From: Polynucleobacter sp. AP-Elch-400A-B2
Lineage (GTDB): Bacteria > Pseudomonadota > Gammaproteobacteria > Burkholderiales > Burkholderiaceae
Length of the DNA stretch: 64,000 nucleotides
Direction: 5' to 3'
Assembly (NCBI RefSeq): GCF_018688355.1
Contig: NZ_CP061317.1
Location: 1,806,091 to 1,870,090, forward strand
The notes beneath the pieces are model-generated. The model was not told where the DNA came from. It searched no databases and worked only from the letters and a program-made list of their open reading frames with translations. A program made the translations under genes and the position numbers. Numbering within the stretch: position 1 is the stretch's first letter; each line of letters begins with the position of its first letter. Below, in pieces: positions 16,688 through 25,547 of this stretch.

Positions 16688-19114
16688 ATGCATCGATTCA
16701 TATTGAAAAAAGTATTCACACTCTGCTGTATCTATATAGGCTTGGCGCATGCCGAGCCCTTCAGCGCTTCAGAGCAATCATGGATCGATGCCCATCCAGT
16801 GGTGCGATTTAGTATTCACGAAAAATATGCGCCCTATCTCAACCCATCCAACGAACGACAGAGTGCGGCACCCTTTATGGCGCTGCTGTCAAAAATGGAA
16901 GAGTGCACACGACAGCAATATGTACCGGTATGGAGAAAAACAAATCAAGAGGGTTTAAAGCAGCTCAGTAAAGGCGAAGTGGATTTCATGATTGATCCAC
17001 CCAATATTAACAAGCATGTATTGAAATTTGGCTCTCTATCTGATGCTATCTTTTGGGGGCATGATGCCATCGTTACTAAAACCTCAAGCACGCTAGATTC
17101 ACCCAATACGAAAATTGCGTACTTTGATCGAGGCCTTGAAAATTCGCCCTCCAGCATCAATGGTTACAGTGAACATAATCAACCACAATCTCCCACCCGC
17201 TTAATTCAGTCCCTCATTAAAAATGAGATCGAGGCACTCGTCATGCCCATTCGCCTGGCACAGCTTCTGCTTCGTGAAACCCAAAATCCAGATCTCAAAA
17301 TAGATGGCTTATACAGTCGTGATCCATTTGCTTATCGCTGGCTCATCTCGGACCAGGATGCTCCCTTACGCGATGTACTAAGCCACTTTCTAAATGACTT
17401 AGACCCCATTGCATCACGCCAACTTTTTGCGTTCGGAGATGAATCCAAACCAAGAGCCACCATACTACCGTGGCTGAGCGCTATCTTCGTCTTTATTATT
17501 GGTGGAGCAATGTTTTATCAGCTACAAAGAAAGTATTTTTATCAGAAGCGAGCTGCCTTGGAATTGCTTCACTCAAAAGAGCTGGCTGAAAAAGCGAACG
17601 CTGCTAAGTCCGCCTTTCTAGCAACCATGAGCCATGAAATTCGTACGCCGATGAATGCCATATTAGGCGTTCAAGAGCTTTTGCTTGGTAGTGCGCAATT
17701 TCCAAAAAAAGATAAGCCTCTATTAAAGAGTGCGCAAGCTTCTGCCGAATCTCTTTTAGGTATGCTCAATCAAGTATTGGATATTTCTAAGATTGAGGCT
17801 GGCAAACTCACTCTTAACCTAGAGCCTTGCAATCCACATCAATTGATTATGGATATTCATGCAGCATTTTCTACAGTAGCCAAGAAACAGAATCTGCTAC
17901 TCCACACCACGATTGATCCCAGACTTGCAGAAGTTATCATGATTGATTCTTTACGTCTGCGACAAGTTCTACAAAATTTACTCAGTAATGCGATTAAGTT
18001 CACTGCTGAAGGTGAGGTGTACTTTTCTATTAGCGTCCTCGCCGATGATCATGCTGGCCAATTGCTTGAGTTCAGAGTGATTGACACTGGAGCAGGCATG
18101 GGGAGCGATCAAATCAAATTAGCTCTGCAAGCTTTTGAGCAATTACCAGCTACGCAAGAGTCTTACCTATCAGAGCAAATGAGGGGGACAGGTCTTGGGC
18201 TTACCATCACCAATCATTTAGTCAACTCCATGAACAGCCATCTTTATTTTGAGAGCGCGCCAGGCTTTGGAAGCAATGTCCACTTTTCGGTTGCCTTTCC
18301 CAGAACTAGTATTGCTGCCGCACAATCTCCAGGTTTTGATTCGCTCGGAACATCACCTAAGAACTTCATCTCAAAAAGGCGAGGTAGAAAAAATACACTC
18401 ATTCATGCTTTAGTAGTTGAAGACCATCCAGCTAGTCGGCAAATTTTGTCCTTGCAGTTAGAGGCGCTTGGTATCAGTGCTTGTGTTTGTGAGAGTGCCG
18501 CTGCGGCGCTAGAGTTGATGCGAGAGAATCATTTTGATCTCATGCTCACAGATCAATCTATGCCTGGAATGCAAGGCTCTGAGCTAGCCAAACAAATCCG
18601 CTCCCTAGGTAATCGTGACTTAATTATTATTGGCGTCACTGCAGATATTTATGCCCTCGACTCTCGCCATCAATTTTTAGCTTCTGGCATGAATGGCGTA
18701 CTCATCAAACCTTTAAGTTTGGGGGCGCTTGAGAATGAACTCATGCGCTACTTTGAATCTAGCCAAGGCTCGGTCTCTGCTTCTGAACCCTATTCCTTTG
18801 ATGCCTTCTCCAATCTCATCAAAAATGATTCCCACCAAATCATCGTGATCTTGGAGGAAATTGAGAAGGTTCACCTAGATGCCCTGAATCAATTGCAATC
18901 AGATGGTAATCAAGCTCCAATGGATGAAGTCCATTTTCAAAGTCTGGTTCATAAAGTCAAAGGTGGGGCACAACTATTGGAAGCTACTGAATTTACCCAT
19001 GCCTGCGAATCGCTTGAAATTGATGGGGCACTCACAGAGCGGATTGAGAGATTTATCACCCTCCTGGAAGAGCAAAACCAAACTATCGGGACTTATAAGA
19101 AAAAATATCGATAG
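16688..19114 (+). CDS. BvgS/EvgS-type hybrid sensor histidine kinase
   Basis: The 808-residue protein has a signal peptide ending near AHAEPF and one periplasmic solute-binding (SBP_bac_3/Venus-flytrap) domain (about 25-255). A membrane segment (about 259-279) follows. The kinase core has H316 in MSHEIRTPMN and an HATPase domain with NLLSNAIKFTAEGEV, DTGAGMG and GTGLGLTI. Next come a receiver domain with D622 in LTDQSMPGMQG and a C-terminal HPt domain with H755 in VHKVKGG. Thus the His-Asp-His relay ends on the adjacent response regulator. It differs from Bordetella BvgS in having one periplasmic domain, not two, and no PAS domain between membrane and kinase. The ligand is unknown. Confidence 0.92.
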   Translation: MHRFILKKVFTLCCIYIGLAHAEPFSASEQSWIDAHPVVRFSIHEKYAPYLNPSNERQSAAPFMALLSKMEECTRQQYVPVWRKTNQEGLKQLSKGEVDFMIDPPNINKHVLKFGSLSDAIFWGHDAIVTKTSSTLDSPNTKIAYFDRGLENSPSSINGYSEHNQPQSPTRLIQSLIKNEIEALVMPIRLAQLLLRETQNPDLKIDGLYSRDPFAYRWLISDQDAPLRDVLSHFLNDLDPIASRQLFAFGDESKPRATILPWLSAIFVFIIGGAMFYQLQRKYFYQKRAALELLHSKELAEKANAAKSAFLATMSHEIRTPMNAILGVQELLLGSAQFPKKDKPLLKSAQASAESLLGMLNQVLDISKIEAGKLTLNLEPCNPHQLIMDIHAAFSTVAKKQNLLLHTTIDPRLAEVIMIDSLRLRQVLQNLLSNAIKFTAEGEVYFSISVLADDHAGQLLEFRVIDTGAGMGSDQIKLALQAFEQLPATQESYLSEQMRGTGLGLTITNHLVNSMNSHLYFESAPGFGSNVHFSVAFPRTSIAAAQSPGFDSLGTSPKNFISKRRGRKNTLIHALVVEDHPASRQILSLQLEALGISACVCESAAAALELMRENHFDLMLTDQSMPGMQGSELAKQIRSLGNRDLIIIGVTADIYALDSRHQFLASGMNGVLIKPLSLGALENELMRYFESSQGSVSASEPYSFDAFSNLIKNDSHQIIVILEEIEKVHLDALNQLQSDGNQAPMDEVHFQSLVHKVKGGAQLLEATEFTHACESLEIDGALTERIERFITLLEEQNQTIGTYKKKYR

Positions 19115-19152
19115 TAATAGGCTGGTTTGCGCCAAGGTTTATCCTATAGGAA

Positions 19153-20709
19153 ATGCGCACCAAATTCTTTTCGCCCTCCCTCATCAGTCTGCTGGCTTTT
19201 TTATACGCTAGCCTGGTTACTGGTCAAGCTCACTCCGTAGAAATTCTTGCTCAAGATACTGCACTTCAGTACATCCCCAAGGCCGTAGCCGTCAGCCTTG
19301 AAAAGGGCCAGATCCCAAAAGAAGCAATCAGTATTTCAGTGGTTGAAATAGAGCCAGACCAGCCAGGGAAAATCACAGGAAAAACAAAGTTAGACTGGCG
19401 TTCGAAGCAGGCAATGAATCCTGCATCAACCATGAAACTGCTCACCACGCTCACTGGTCTAGATGTACTGGGACCTCAATATCGTTGGCGTACAAATGTC
19501 TATACCGATGGCCTTATTCGTCAGGGTACCCTCAAAGGCAATCTGTATTTGCAAGGTACCGGCGATCCAAAGCTAGTCCCAGAAGAGTTAGCCAAAATGA
19601 TGAAGGGTTTGCAAAATCTGGGGATTCAGAAAATTGATGGTAATTTATTTTTTGATAGAAGCGCCTATGCCCCACATGTCATGGAGCACAACACGATCGA
19701 TGGAGAATCTTTGCGCGCCTATAACGTGCCGCCAGATCCTCTGCTCTACGCTTTTAGAACTCTCTCATTTCAATTGGGCAAATCGCGTACTGCAGACTTT
19801 ATTGACATAAGCTATACACCTCCATTGTCCCAACTCAAAGTGATCAATCAAATGCAATTGGTCAATCAATCGTGTGATAGCTGGAAAAGTAATATTCACT
19901 TTAACTTGGATCCGGAGAGTGAAGGAGGAAGCACCAACCAACTTCTGACTGCCCAATTTTCTGGTAGTTTTCCAAAAGGCTGCAGGGGGGTGAGTTATAA
20001 CGTCGTTGCTTTGGATGCGAATACCTTTTTCACGCAAGGCTTTGCGGCAGCTTGGGAGTTGGCTGGTGGGGCTTGGACTCAAGCGCCGACCGGACAGTCA
20101 GGCACCCTCCCTCTAGCAGCCCGACTACTACTTCAGTTTGAGGGCATCCCCCTAGCGGATGACGTGCAAGATATTAATAAGTTTTCTAATAATGTCATGG
20201 CTAGACAATTGATGCTGACCTTAGCCTTAGAGAAGATGGGTAAGCCTGCAAGCACTAAAAATGGAGAGCTCGTAATTCAGAGTTGGCTAAAGGGTTTGGG
20301 GCTTCAATTTCCAGAACTCGTCATTGAGAACGGCTCTGGCCTATCCCGTAATGAAGCGATTTCCGCTGAACATATGACGCAATTATTAGTTGCGGCTCGT
20401 AACTTGTCCGTTACGGATACGTTTTATAACAGTCTTCCGGTTGCAGGAAAAGATGGCACAATGAAAAATCGCCTCATGGCACATTTACGGAAATTTTTAC
20501 ATTTGAAGAAAAAGCCTGAGGCTCGTATCAAGACAGGGGCGCTTGTAGACGTTAGGGCAATATCAGGCTATGTGATGAGTAAGTCTGGAAGGATGTATGC
20601 GGTGACCTCTTTCATAAATCACCCTAATGCCTTGAGGGGCTTAGACGCCCACGATCAACTATTAGCGTGGTTACTTAATGATGGCCCAGAGCCAAAGCAC
20701 GCACGCTGA
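19153..20709 (+). CDS. dacB: D-alanyl-D-alanine carboxypeptidase/endopeptidase (PBP4)
   Basis: This is a low-molecular-mass class C penicillin-binding protein (peptidase S13) that trims or cleaves peptidoglycan cross-links in the periplasm. The 518-residue product has a Sec signal peptide (cleaved around GQAHS). The catalytic Ser is in the SxxK motif NPASTMKLL (about residue 92). The SxN motif is KFSNNVMAR, and the third motif is RIKTGALVDVRAI. Length fits PBP4. Its last 55 bases overlap the convergent tsaC gene. Confidence 0.95.
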   Translation: MRTKFFSPSLISLLAFLYASLVTGQAHSVEILAQDTALQYIPKAVAVSLEKGQIPKEAISISVVEIEPDQPGKITGKTKLDWRSKQAMNPASTMKLLTTLTGLDVLGPQYRWRTNVYTDGLIRQGTLKGNLYLQGTGDPKLVPEELAKMMKGLQNLGIQKIDGNLFFDRSAYAPHVMEHNTIDGESLRAYNVPPDPLLYAFRTLSFQLGKSRTADFIDISYTPPLSQLKVINQMQLVNQSCDSWKSNIHFNLDPESEGGSTNQLLTAQFSGSFPKGCRGVSYNVVALDANTFFTQGFAAAWELAGGAWTQAPTGQSGTLPLAARLLLQFEGIPLADDVQDINKFSNNVMARQLMLTLALEKMGKPASTKNGELVIQSWLKGLGLQFPELVIENGSGLSRNEAISAEHMTQLLVAARNLSVTDTFYNSLPVAGKDGTMKNRLMAHLRKFLHLKKKPEARIKTGALVDVRAISGYVMSKSGRMYAVTSFINHPNALRGLDAHDQLLAWLLNDGPEPKHAR

Positions 20710-21749
20710 AGTCGATCCCGAACTCCATCCCACTCCTCGCCTTTTGGCGGCTCCGGAAATAAAATGAGATCCCAAGCTTGTTGATCCAAATCACGCAGAG
20801 AACGATATAAGCGACTTGCAAAGGCAACGCTATCACTGGGCACAACAAACTCCTCAAAATGTACTGATGGATGCCCATCTTCACCTAATGAAGAATCTGA
20901 ATCCCAAACCGCAACCGCCACTCGTGACTTAATATCTGGAAACTCGCTCAGAGCATCCAAGACTCTACCTGGTGCATACATTCTTAATGGAGTTGTAGGG
21001 GCGTAATGGGCACGCAGACTACCTGAGACTCTCGGTGCATCACCGCGCTGTTTTGTTGAACTACTTTCACCAGGTAAGTAGACTTTGATGCCCGTCTTAG
21101 AAAGAATTTCTCCAGGAGTAATAAGTCCTGGGCGCAATAAAACCGGGTGATCCCCAGAAGATAAATCAAGGATGGTTGACTCAATCCCTACTTCGCAATC
21201 GCCGCCATCCAAAATCATGAGATCTAATATACCTTCAAACTCACTACGGACATCAGCGGCACTGGTTGGCGATACCTTACCAAAACGATTGGCAGAAGGA
21301 GCAACTACTCCACCTTTAAATTTACGGAGTAACTCTTTTGCAATCGGGTGAGCCGGCGCCCGAATAGCTACCGTATCTTGACCACCCGTTAGTTCATTCA
21401 AAACGCTTTTATCTTTTTTAAAAACTAAAGTTAAAGGGCCTGGCCAAAAAGCATTGATGAGTTTTAATGCGTCTTCTGACAAATCTCGAACCCATGGCGT
21501 TAGCACTGGCACCCAATCCACTTGAGTCTGATCGAACTTATCAGGGGCGGCTAAGTGAATAATGAGTGGGTGATTAGAAGGTCTACCTTTGGCAGTAAAA
21601 ATTTGTTTGATTGCATCGGGGTTCTTTGCATCTGCCCCTAAGCCATAAACGGTCTCAGTCGGAAATGCGACCAAGCCACCATCTCGCAAAGTTTGTACTG
21701 CTTCGTTAATTACTGCAGATGAATGCAGGGCGCTACTATCACTGGACAT
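20655..21749 (-). CDS. tsaC: L-threonylcarbamoyladenylate synthase, long Sua5-type
   Basis: This enzyme makes threonylcarbamoyl-AMP from threonine, bicarbonate and ATP for the t6A37 modification of ANN-decoding tRNAs. The 364-residue protein has the YrdC domain (GGLVAFPTETVYGLGADA, FTAKGRPSNHPLIIHL, APSANRFGKVSPTSAADV, STILDLSSGDHPVLLRPGLI), then an extra C-terminal Sua5 domain (about 225-360, starting near PRVSGSLRAHYAPTTPL). The short E. coli TsaC lacks that domain. It is the last gene of the pgk-pyk-fba-purCEK operon, starting two bases after purK, and overlaps dacB by 55 bases at its 3' end. Confidence 0.93.
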   Translation of the reverse strand: MSSDSSALHSSAVINEAVQTLRDGGLVAFPTETVYGLGADAKNPDAIKQIFTAKGRPSNHPLIIHLAAPDKFDQTQVDWVPVLTPWVRDLSEDALKLINAFWPGPLTLVFKKDKSVLNELTGGQDTVAIRAPAHPIAKELLRKFKGGVVAPSANRFGKVSPTSAADVRSEFEGILDLMILDGGDCEVGIESTILDLSSGDHPVLLRPGLITPGEILSKTGIKVYLPGESSSTKQRGDAPRVSGSLRAHYAPTTPLRMYAPGRVLDALSEFPDIKSRVAVAVWDSDSSLGEDGHPSVHFEEFVVPSDSVAFASRLYRSLRDLDQQAWDLILFPEPPKGEEWDGVRDRLQRACFGSGPSLSNHANS

Positions 21750-21751
21750 TT

Positions 21752-22936
21752 CTAGGGCTCGATCCCTAATTCAACGGCGACAGCTGCGCAATTTTGACGT
21801 GCTTGGTTCAGCGACTCACCTAAGCAATTAATATGGCCCATCTTACGACCCATGCGTGGATCAGATTTACCGTATAGATGTAACTTAGCATCCGGATGAG
21901 AAAGCACTTTATCCCAAGCGGGCTCTCTTGTCTTATCTTCACTACCTTCGTACCAAAGATCACCCAAGAGATTGAGCATAGAGACTGGTGCTAGTAAGCG
22001 GGTGTCTCCCAAAGGTAAACGAGCCATGCTCCTGACCTGCTGTTCAAACTGACTGCTGACACAGGCATCCATCGTGTAGTGGCCTGAGTTATGCGGACGT
22101 GGAGCAACTTCATTAGCAATGATGTCGCCACTCTTGAGCACAAAGAATTCCACGCACAATACACCCACATAATCAATCTTCCGAATCAATGCTTTAGCGG
22201 CTTCAATAATTTTTTTCTCTTGGGCAGGCTTCAGAGATGGGGCGGGCACAGTTGAGGTATGTAGGATACCGTCACGATGAATATTCTGAGAAACAGGGTA
22301 TGCCACTACCGCATCATCGTACCCGCGCACTACCAAAGCAGACACTTCAAAATCCAAATCCATGCGCTTTTCAAGAACACAAGGCACCTTATCCAATTGG
22401 GCCCAAGCAGTAACTAGATTGGCAGAATCATAAACAGTGATTTGGCCTTTACCGTCGTAACCCATGCGAGCTGTTTTTAGAATGCCGGGAAATAAATCTG
22501 CAGAAACATGTGCAATATCTGCATCATGCTCGATGACGCAGTAAGGTGCTGGACCAATATTGGTTTCCGCTTTCCAAGTGGCCAAGAACTTTTTCTCAGC
22601 AACGCGGTTTTGTGCCAAAGATACGCAACTACTGCGAGGTGCTACAAAGACACCTAAAAATTCGAGTTCGTCTAAAGCTTGTGCAGGAACATTCTCAAAT
22701 TCTGTGCTTACGGATTTACATAATGCTGCCATTTCTTTTAGGGCAGCAGAGTCGGTGTAATCAGCTTGAATAAATTTTTCTGCAATGGAGCCAGCCGGAC
22801 TATCGGATCCAGGATCCAGAACACAGACCTTGTAGCCCATTGCTTGAGCAGCTTGTGTAAACATGCGCCCCAATTGACCGCCACCTAAAATGCCCAAATA
22901 CGAGCCCGGCAAAATGGGCTCCAAACGATCTACCAT
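21752..22936 (-). CDS. purK: N5-carboxyaminoimidazole ribonucleotide synthase
   Basis: PurK is an ATP-grasp enzyme converting AIR, bicarbonate and ATP to N5-CAIR in purine synthesis. The 394-residue product starts with the characteristic LGILGGGQLGRMFTQAAQ. The ATP-grasp regions include LKTARMGYDGKGQ, and EVAPRPHNSGHYTMDAC lies near the active site. It begins four bases after the purE stop and ends two bases before tsaC, so it is tightly co-transcribed with its pathway partner PurE. Confidence 0.97.
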   Translation of the reverse strand: MVDRLEPILPGSYLGILGGGQLGRMFTQAAQAMGYKVCVLDPGSDSPAGSIAEKFIQADYTDSAALKEMAALCKSVSTEFENVPAQALDELEFLGVFVAPRSSCVSLAQNRVAEKKFLATWKAETNIGPAPYCVIEHDADIAHVSADLFPGILKTARMGYDGKGQITVYDSANLVTAWAQLDKVPCVLEKRMDLDFEVSALVVRGYDDAVVAYPVSQNIHRDGILHTSTVPAPSLKPAQEKKIIEAAKALIRKIDYVGVLCVEFFVLKSGDIIANEVAPRPHNSGHYTMDACVSSQFEQQVRSMARLPLGDTRLLAPVSMLNLLGDLWYEGSEDKTREPAWDKVLSHPDAKLHLYGKSDPRMGRKMGHINCLGESLNQARQNCAAVAVELGIEP

Positions 22937-22940
22937 CTGA

Positions 22941-23435
22941 TTAATATCCCGGTAAATTCATGGAGCGTGCAGTATCGGACTGCTTTGCACGAAACTCTTC
23001 CAGCTGTTTTGCTAAAGCAGGATCATTGACTGCCAAATTGGCAATGACATGTAAGGCTGCATTTGCAGCCCCAGCCTCACCAATCGCAAACGTTGCTACC
23101 GGAACACCTTTAGGCATTTGTACAATGGAATAAAGAGAATCTTCGCCACGCAAGTATTTGCTAGCGACTGGTACGCCATAAATCGGAATAATTGTTTTTG
23201 ATGCCAGCATGCCCGGCAAATGCGCAGCACCACCAGCACCAGCAATAATCGCCTTGAGACCTTTTTTAGAAGCATTTTCTGCATAGGCAAACATATCATC
23301 TGGCATACGATGAGCGGAAACTACCTTAGCCTCGTGAGCAATACCAAATTGCTCTAGCATTTGAGCGGCATGCTGCATGGTGTCCCAATCTGAATTGGAT
23401 CCCATTACTACTCCGACTACTGGCTTTTTGCTCAT
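22941..23435 (-). CDS. purE: N5-carboxyaminoimidazole ribonucleotide mutase
   Basis: PurE (class I) rearranges N5-CAIR to CAIR. The 164-residue protein has the substrate-binding GVVMGSNSDWDTM near the N-terminus, the catalytic-His motif VVSAHRMPDDM, the GAGGAAHLPGMLAS loop and GVPVATFAIGEAGAANAAL. The presence of PurK next to it supports the two-step bacterial route. A gap of about 80 bases separates it from purC upstream. Confidence 0.97.
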   Translation of the reverse strand: MSKKPVVGVVMGSNSDWDTMQHAAQMLEQFGIAHEAKVVSAHRMPDDMFAYAENASKKGLKAIIAGAGGAAHLPGMLASKTIIPIYGVPVASKYLRGEDSLYSIVQMPKGVPVATFAIGEAGAANAALHVIANLAVNDPALAKQLEEFRAKQSDTARSMNLPGY

Positions 23436-23516
23436 TTACCTCTCCAAATGCCCTGATCTACATCGTTAATCTATCTGAGGCCTTATTATCCCAGCCTTTT
23501 TAGGGCTTGATAGAAA

Positions 23517-24413
23517 TTAGGTCTTAGTTAAGCGAGCGAGGGCTTCGCGGTACTTTTCCGCTGTTTTATCAATCACTTCTACTGGCAAAGCAGGGGCTGG
23601 GGCTGTTTTTGGCCAAGGCTTGCCATCAACCATCGCCGTTTCGAGCCAGTCACGAACAAATTGCTTGTCATAGGATGGGGGATTTGCTCCGACATAGTAG
23701 GTTTCTGCAGGCCAAAAACGGGAAGAATCAGCAGTGAGGATTTCATCCATCAATACCAACTGACCAGCGTCATCCAAGCCAAATTCAAACTTGGTATCAG
23801 CAATGATGATTCCGCGAGTCGCGGCAAATTCAGAAGCTTCTTTGTACAAACGAATACTGACCTCACGAATTTGATTGGCCAACTTCTCACCAATCATCTC
23901 GATGACTTTGTCAAAAGAGATGTTTTCATCATGCTCGCCCATTTCTGCTTTTGCAGCAGGAGTAAAAATAGGCTCTGGTAATTTCTGGGCATTTTCAAGG
24001 CCGGCTGGTAATGCAATACCGCAGACCTTGCCAGTTTCTTTGTAGTCCTTCCAACCGCTACCAGCCAAATAACCGCGCACCACTGCTTCGACCAAGATTG
24101 GCTTGAGGCGTTTAGCCACTACCGCACGACCTTTGACCTGATCAAGCTCATCTGCAGGCACTACGCTTTCAGGATCAATACCGGTCAAGTGATTCGGAAT
24201 CACTTTAGCCAACTTCTCAAACCAAAAGTTCGCCATTTGATTGAGCACAATTCCCTTCTCAGGAATGGGCTGCCCCATCACTACGTCAAAGGCAGACAGG
24301 CGATCTGTGGTGACTATGAGCAACTTGTCATTACCCAGTGCGTATACATCACGTACCTTTCCCTTAGAAAGTAAAGGGAGTGACTTAATAGAGGTGGCGT
24401 ACAAAGCGGGCAT
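23517..24413 (-). CDS. purC: Phosphoribosylaminoimidazole-succinocarboxamide synthase
   Basis: PurC couples CAIR and aspartate using ATP to make SAICAR, the substrate of PurB encoded at 5480-6859. The 298-residue product is the longer yeast-like form. Motifs include LPLLSKGKVRDVYALG at the N-terminus, LIVTTDRLSAFDVVMG, VEAVVRGYLAGSGWKDYKET, and the IIADTKFEFGL/LMDEILTADSSRFWP signatures. It starts seven bases after the fba stop codon, so the switch from glycolysis to purine genes happens inside one transcript. Confidence 0.97.
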   Translation of the reverse strand: MPALYATSIKSLPLLSKGKVRDVYALGNDKLLIVTTDRLSAFDVVMGQPIPEKGIVLNQMANFWFEKLAKVIPNHLTGIDPESVVPADELDQVKGRAVVAKRLKPILVEAVVRGYLAGSGWKDYKETGKVCGIALPAGLENAQKLPEPIFTPAAKAEMGEHDENISFDKVIEMIGEKLANQIREVSIRLYKEASEFAATRGIIIADTKFEFGLDDAGQLVLMDEILTADSSRFWPAETYYVGANPPSYDKQFVRDWLETAMVDGKPWPKTAPAPALPVEVIDKTAEKYREALARLTKT

Positions 24414-24420
24414 ATTTAAC

Positions 24421-25485
24421 TCACTTCACGATCTGGGCTAATTTGCCACTCTTATACAGCTCAGCCATTTTTTCTAGAGGAATTGGCTTAATTTTAGATG
24501 CTTGGCCTGCACAACCAAAAGCATTGAAGCGCGCAATACAAACCTTCTTAGCCGCTTCACGTGCAGGCTTGAGGTAATCACGTGGATCAAACTTGCTTGG
24601 ATTCTCAAACAGGTAACGACGGATAGCGCCCGTCATCGCCAAACGAATATCGGTATCAATATTGATCTTACGTACACCATTCTTAATGCCCTCTTGAATT
24701 TCTTCAACAGGCACGCCGTAAGTTTCTTTCATATCGCCACCAAACTCACGAATCTCAGCGAGCAACTCTTGTGGAACACTAGATGAACCATGCATGACTA
24801 AGTGAGTATTAGGAATACGTGTGTGAATTTCTTTAATACGCTCGATTGCCAAAATATCGCCAGTCGGCTTCTTGGTAAATTTATAGGCTCCATGGCTAGT
24901 ACCGATCGCAATGGCTAAGGCATCACATTGAGTAGCTTTCACAAAGTCAGCCGCTTGCTCAACGTCCGTTAATAACTGCTCACGCGTCATCTTGCCATCT
25001 GCGCCATGACCGTCTTCCTTGTCACCTTGCATAGTCTCTAGTGAACCCAAAACACCTAACTCAGCTTCAACGGTAACTCCAATAGAGTGGGAGAACCTCA
25101 CTACCTCTCGAGATACGTCAACGTTGTATTCGTAGCTGGCAACACTCTTGCCATCAGCCTCTAAAGAGCCATCCATCATCACACTAGTAAAGCCACTCTT
25201 AATAGCAGCCATACATACTGCTGGACTTTGTCCGTGATCTTGATGCATCACAACTGGAATATGGGGATAAGCCTCTACTGCGGCTGAGATCAAATGACGC
25301 AAGAATGATTCGCCAGCATACTTGCGAGCGCCAGCAGAAGCTTGCATGATGACTGGAGAATCTGCTTCATGCGCAGCTTCCATGATCGCCGTTACTTGCT
25401 CTAAATTATTGACGTTAAATGCTGGCAAGCCATAGCTGTTTTCAGCAGCGTGATCCAAGAGTTGTCGTAGAGATACTAAAGCCAT
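24421..25485 (-). CDS. fba: Class II fructose-1,6-bisphosphate aldolase
   Basis: This zinc-dependent aldolase interconverts fructose 1,6-bisphosphate with DHAP and glyceraldehyde 3-phosphate. The 354-residue protein has the zinc-ligand motif VVMHQDHGQSPAV, a catalytic/cation region EAELGVLGSLE, IGTSHGAYKF (zinc His) and HGSSSVPQ with KINIDTDIRLA for phosphate binding. Sequence and length match the Calvin-cycle-type class IIB enzymes common in betaproteobacteria. It lies between pyk and purC in the minus-strand operon. Confidence 0.97.
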   Translation of the reverse strand: MALVSLRQLLDHAAENSYGLPAFNVNNLEQVTAIMEAAHEADSPVIMQASAGARKYAGESFLRHLISAAVEAYPHIPVVMHQDHGQSPAVCMAAIKSGFTSVMMDGSLEADGKSVASYEYNVDVSREVVRFSHSIGVTVEAELGVLGSLETMQGDKEDGHGADGKMTREQLLTDVEQAADFVKATQCDALAIAIGTSHGAYKFTKKPTGDILAIERIKEIHTRIPNTHLVMHGSSSVPQELLAEIREFGGDMKETYGVPVEEIQEGIKNGVRKINIDTDIRLAMTGAIRRYLFENPSKFDPRDYLKPAREAAKKVCIARFNAFGCAGQASKIKPIPLEKMAELYKSGKLAQIVK

Positions 25486-25547
25486 GATGGTTTCTTAATT
25501 AAAAATGTTAGTGATAAATAGTTTGAATGAAAATCTTAAAAAATAGA

